From the NCBI RefSeq assembly GCF_001949145.1, contig NW_019091362.1:10339637-10403636 (forward strand): 64,000 bases of DNA, written 5' to 3'. Position 1 is the first letter of the stretch. The number at the start of each line of letters is the position of its first letter. Position numbers and translations under genes: made by a program. This document shows positions 63,111-64,000 of this stretch, in pieces. Origin of the DNA: Acanthaster planci. Lineage: Eukaryota > Echinodermata > Asteroidea > Valvatida > Acanthasteridae. Under the pieces are notes generated by a model. It did not search any database and was not told where the DNA came from. It saw only the letters and a list, made by a program, of their open reading frames with translations.

Positions 63111-64000
63111 GAGTATGCCAAGATGGGGGAGGAAACCAACCTTCTCTTCAAGCTGTCAAAAGCGGTTTGACATTCCTCTGTCTAGTTTAATATGCGTGAT
63201 GCCTCTGTCAGGCAGTGAAGAGGCCGGCCAGCTCAGCAAAGCTCGATACAAATCTCCTGTAAGGGGGAAAGGCCTAGGAGCCCTTGCACCTCACGAACAT
63301 TGGTGGGAACCGGCCAGTTCTCGACCCGCTGAATCTTGTCAGGATCTGTTCTCACACCGTCTGACGACACAATATGTCCAAGAAAGGCAACTTCCTTTTG
63401 GAAAAGGTGGCATTTCGTGGGTTGCAATTTCAACCCAGCAATCTTCATCCTGCCAAGGAGAAGTCGTAGGCGTTGCAGAAACTCCACGTATGTTCGACTA
63501 TTACACTATGATGTCGTCTAGGCATACTAGGCAGGTCTACCATTGCAGCCCACTGAGCACTTCTCCATAAGGCGTTCGAAAGTCGAGGGCGCATTACATA
63601 AGCCAAGTGGCATCACCGCGAACTGGAACAGACCACAGCGTGTTATAAATACTGTCTTGGGCTTATGTTCTGCCGCCATGGCACCTGCCAGTACCCAGAT
63701 GCGCCTTAAATGTACTGAAGTAAGTAGATCCAGCTAGAGCGTCGATCGTGTCATCGATGCGGGGAATGGGATATGCGTCCTTCAGGGTGATTGCATTAAG
63801 TCGCCTGTAATCCACGCAGAACCTGACACTTCCATCCTTTTTACGGAACAGGACAACGGGTGAGGCCCAAGGTCCACACACTGGTTTGATGACACCTCAT
63901 CTAAGCATTGAAGCAACTTCCGCTTCGGCTACAGCTCTCTGATGAATAGGAAGTCGCCGCACAGGCTGTCTGATCGGTGCATGTTTACCTGTTTCTACCC
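63110..64000 (-). pseudogene. Ty3/gypsy reverse transcriptase fragment, inverted and disrupted
   Basis: The minus strand, running off the window at 64000, encodes PWASPVVLFRKKDGSVRFCV, DYRRLNAITLKDAYPIPRID, a frame break before the strand with the first catalytic Asp, a CLDD catalytic box (normally YLDD) near 63510, then KCHLFQKEVAFLGHIVSSDG and TDPDKIQRVENWP and a thumb/RNase H junction ending at about 63110. Frame shifts and a stop just after the CLDD box make it non-functional. Its orientation is opposite to the integrase fragment alongside. Confidence 0.9.

Noticed and set aside
62882-63151. 89-codon minus-strand frame
   Set aside because: It runs from the RT thumb remnant across the junction into the opposite-strand LTR sequence, so it is a chimera, not a gene.

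Overview
The window is an intron-rich animal nuclear contig, not bacterial. Exons of about 50-630 bp are separated by AT-rich introns with GT..AG borders. Protein similarity to vertebrate orthologues is high, and there are dense TACATGTA palindromes, tRNA-derived SINEs, fold-back elements and Ty3/gypsy debris. One undetermined base lies at 18627. This profile fits a marine invertebrate, perhaps a deuterostome (echinoderm, hemichordate or cephalochordate). The species cannot be fixed from the sequence alone.

Region 1 (145-31638, + strand) holds the 3' three-quarters of a neurobeachin-like gene of the NBEAL1/NBEAL2 family. I could join 35 exons with matching phases into 2,065 codons plus a stop. 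In order they encode the end of the concanavalin/LamG-like domain, the armadillo-like DUF4704 region, an acidic Ser/Thr linker, a second helical region, the PH-like domain, the BEACH domain and C-terminal WD40 repeats. The 5' end of the gene lies outside the window.

Region 2 (31639-38686) is a gap of about 7 kb between two convergent genes. It holds candidate 3' UTRs and polyadenylation signals and no gene I can support.

Region 3 (38687-57176, - strand) is a complete CWC22 gene (spliceosome-associated MIF4G/MA3 protein that recruits eIF4A3). It has 21 phase-consistent exons and 1,246 codons. The long Ser/Arg-rich N-terminal extension, the Ser-Asp repeat and the RS/RD/RE-rich tail are clear. 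An in-frame stop upstream of the ATG fixes the start.

Region 4 (57177-61950) is intergenic. It contains a direct duplication of about 360 bp, one copy of which lies immediately upstream of CWC22, and a pyrimidine-rich tract. Region 5 (about 61960-64000) is Ty3/gypsy-type debris: an integrase fragment with a candidate LTR edge on the + strand, abutting a reverse-transcriptase fragment on the - strand. Both carry stops and frame breaks.

The two genes are not functionally linked in any obvious way: one acts in vesicle and granule trafficking, the other in splicing and exon-junction-complex loading. I found no undescribed multi-gene system. The unusual signals are in the repeat landscape and in low-complexity parts of CWC22. 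The introns carry several dispersed repeat families, and three of these families have members in both genes.
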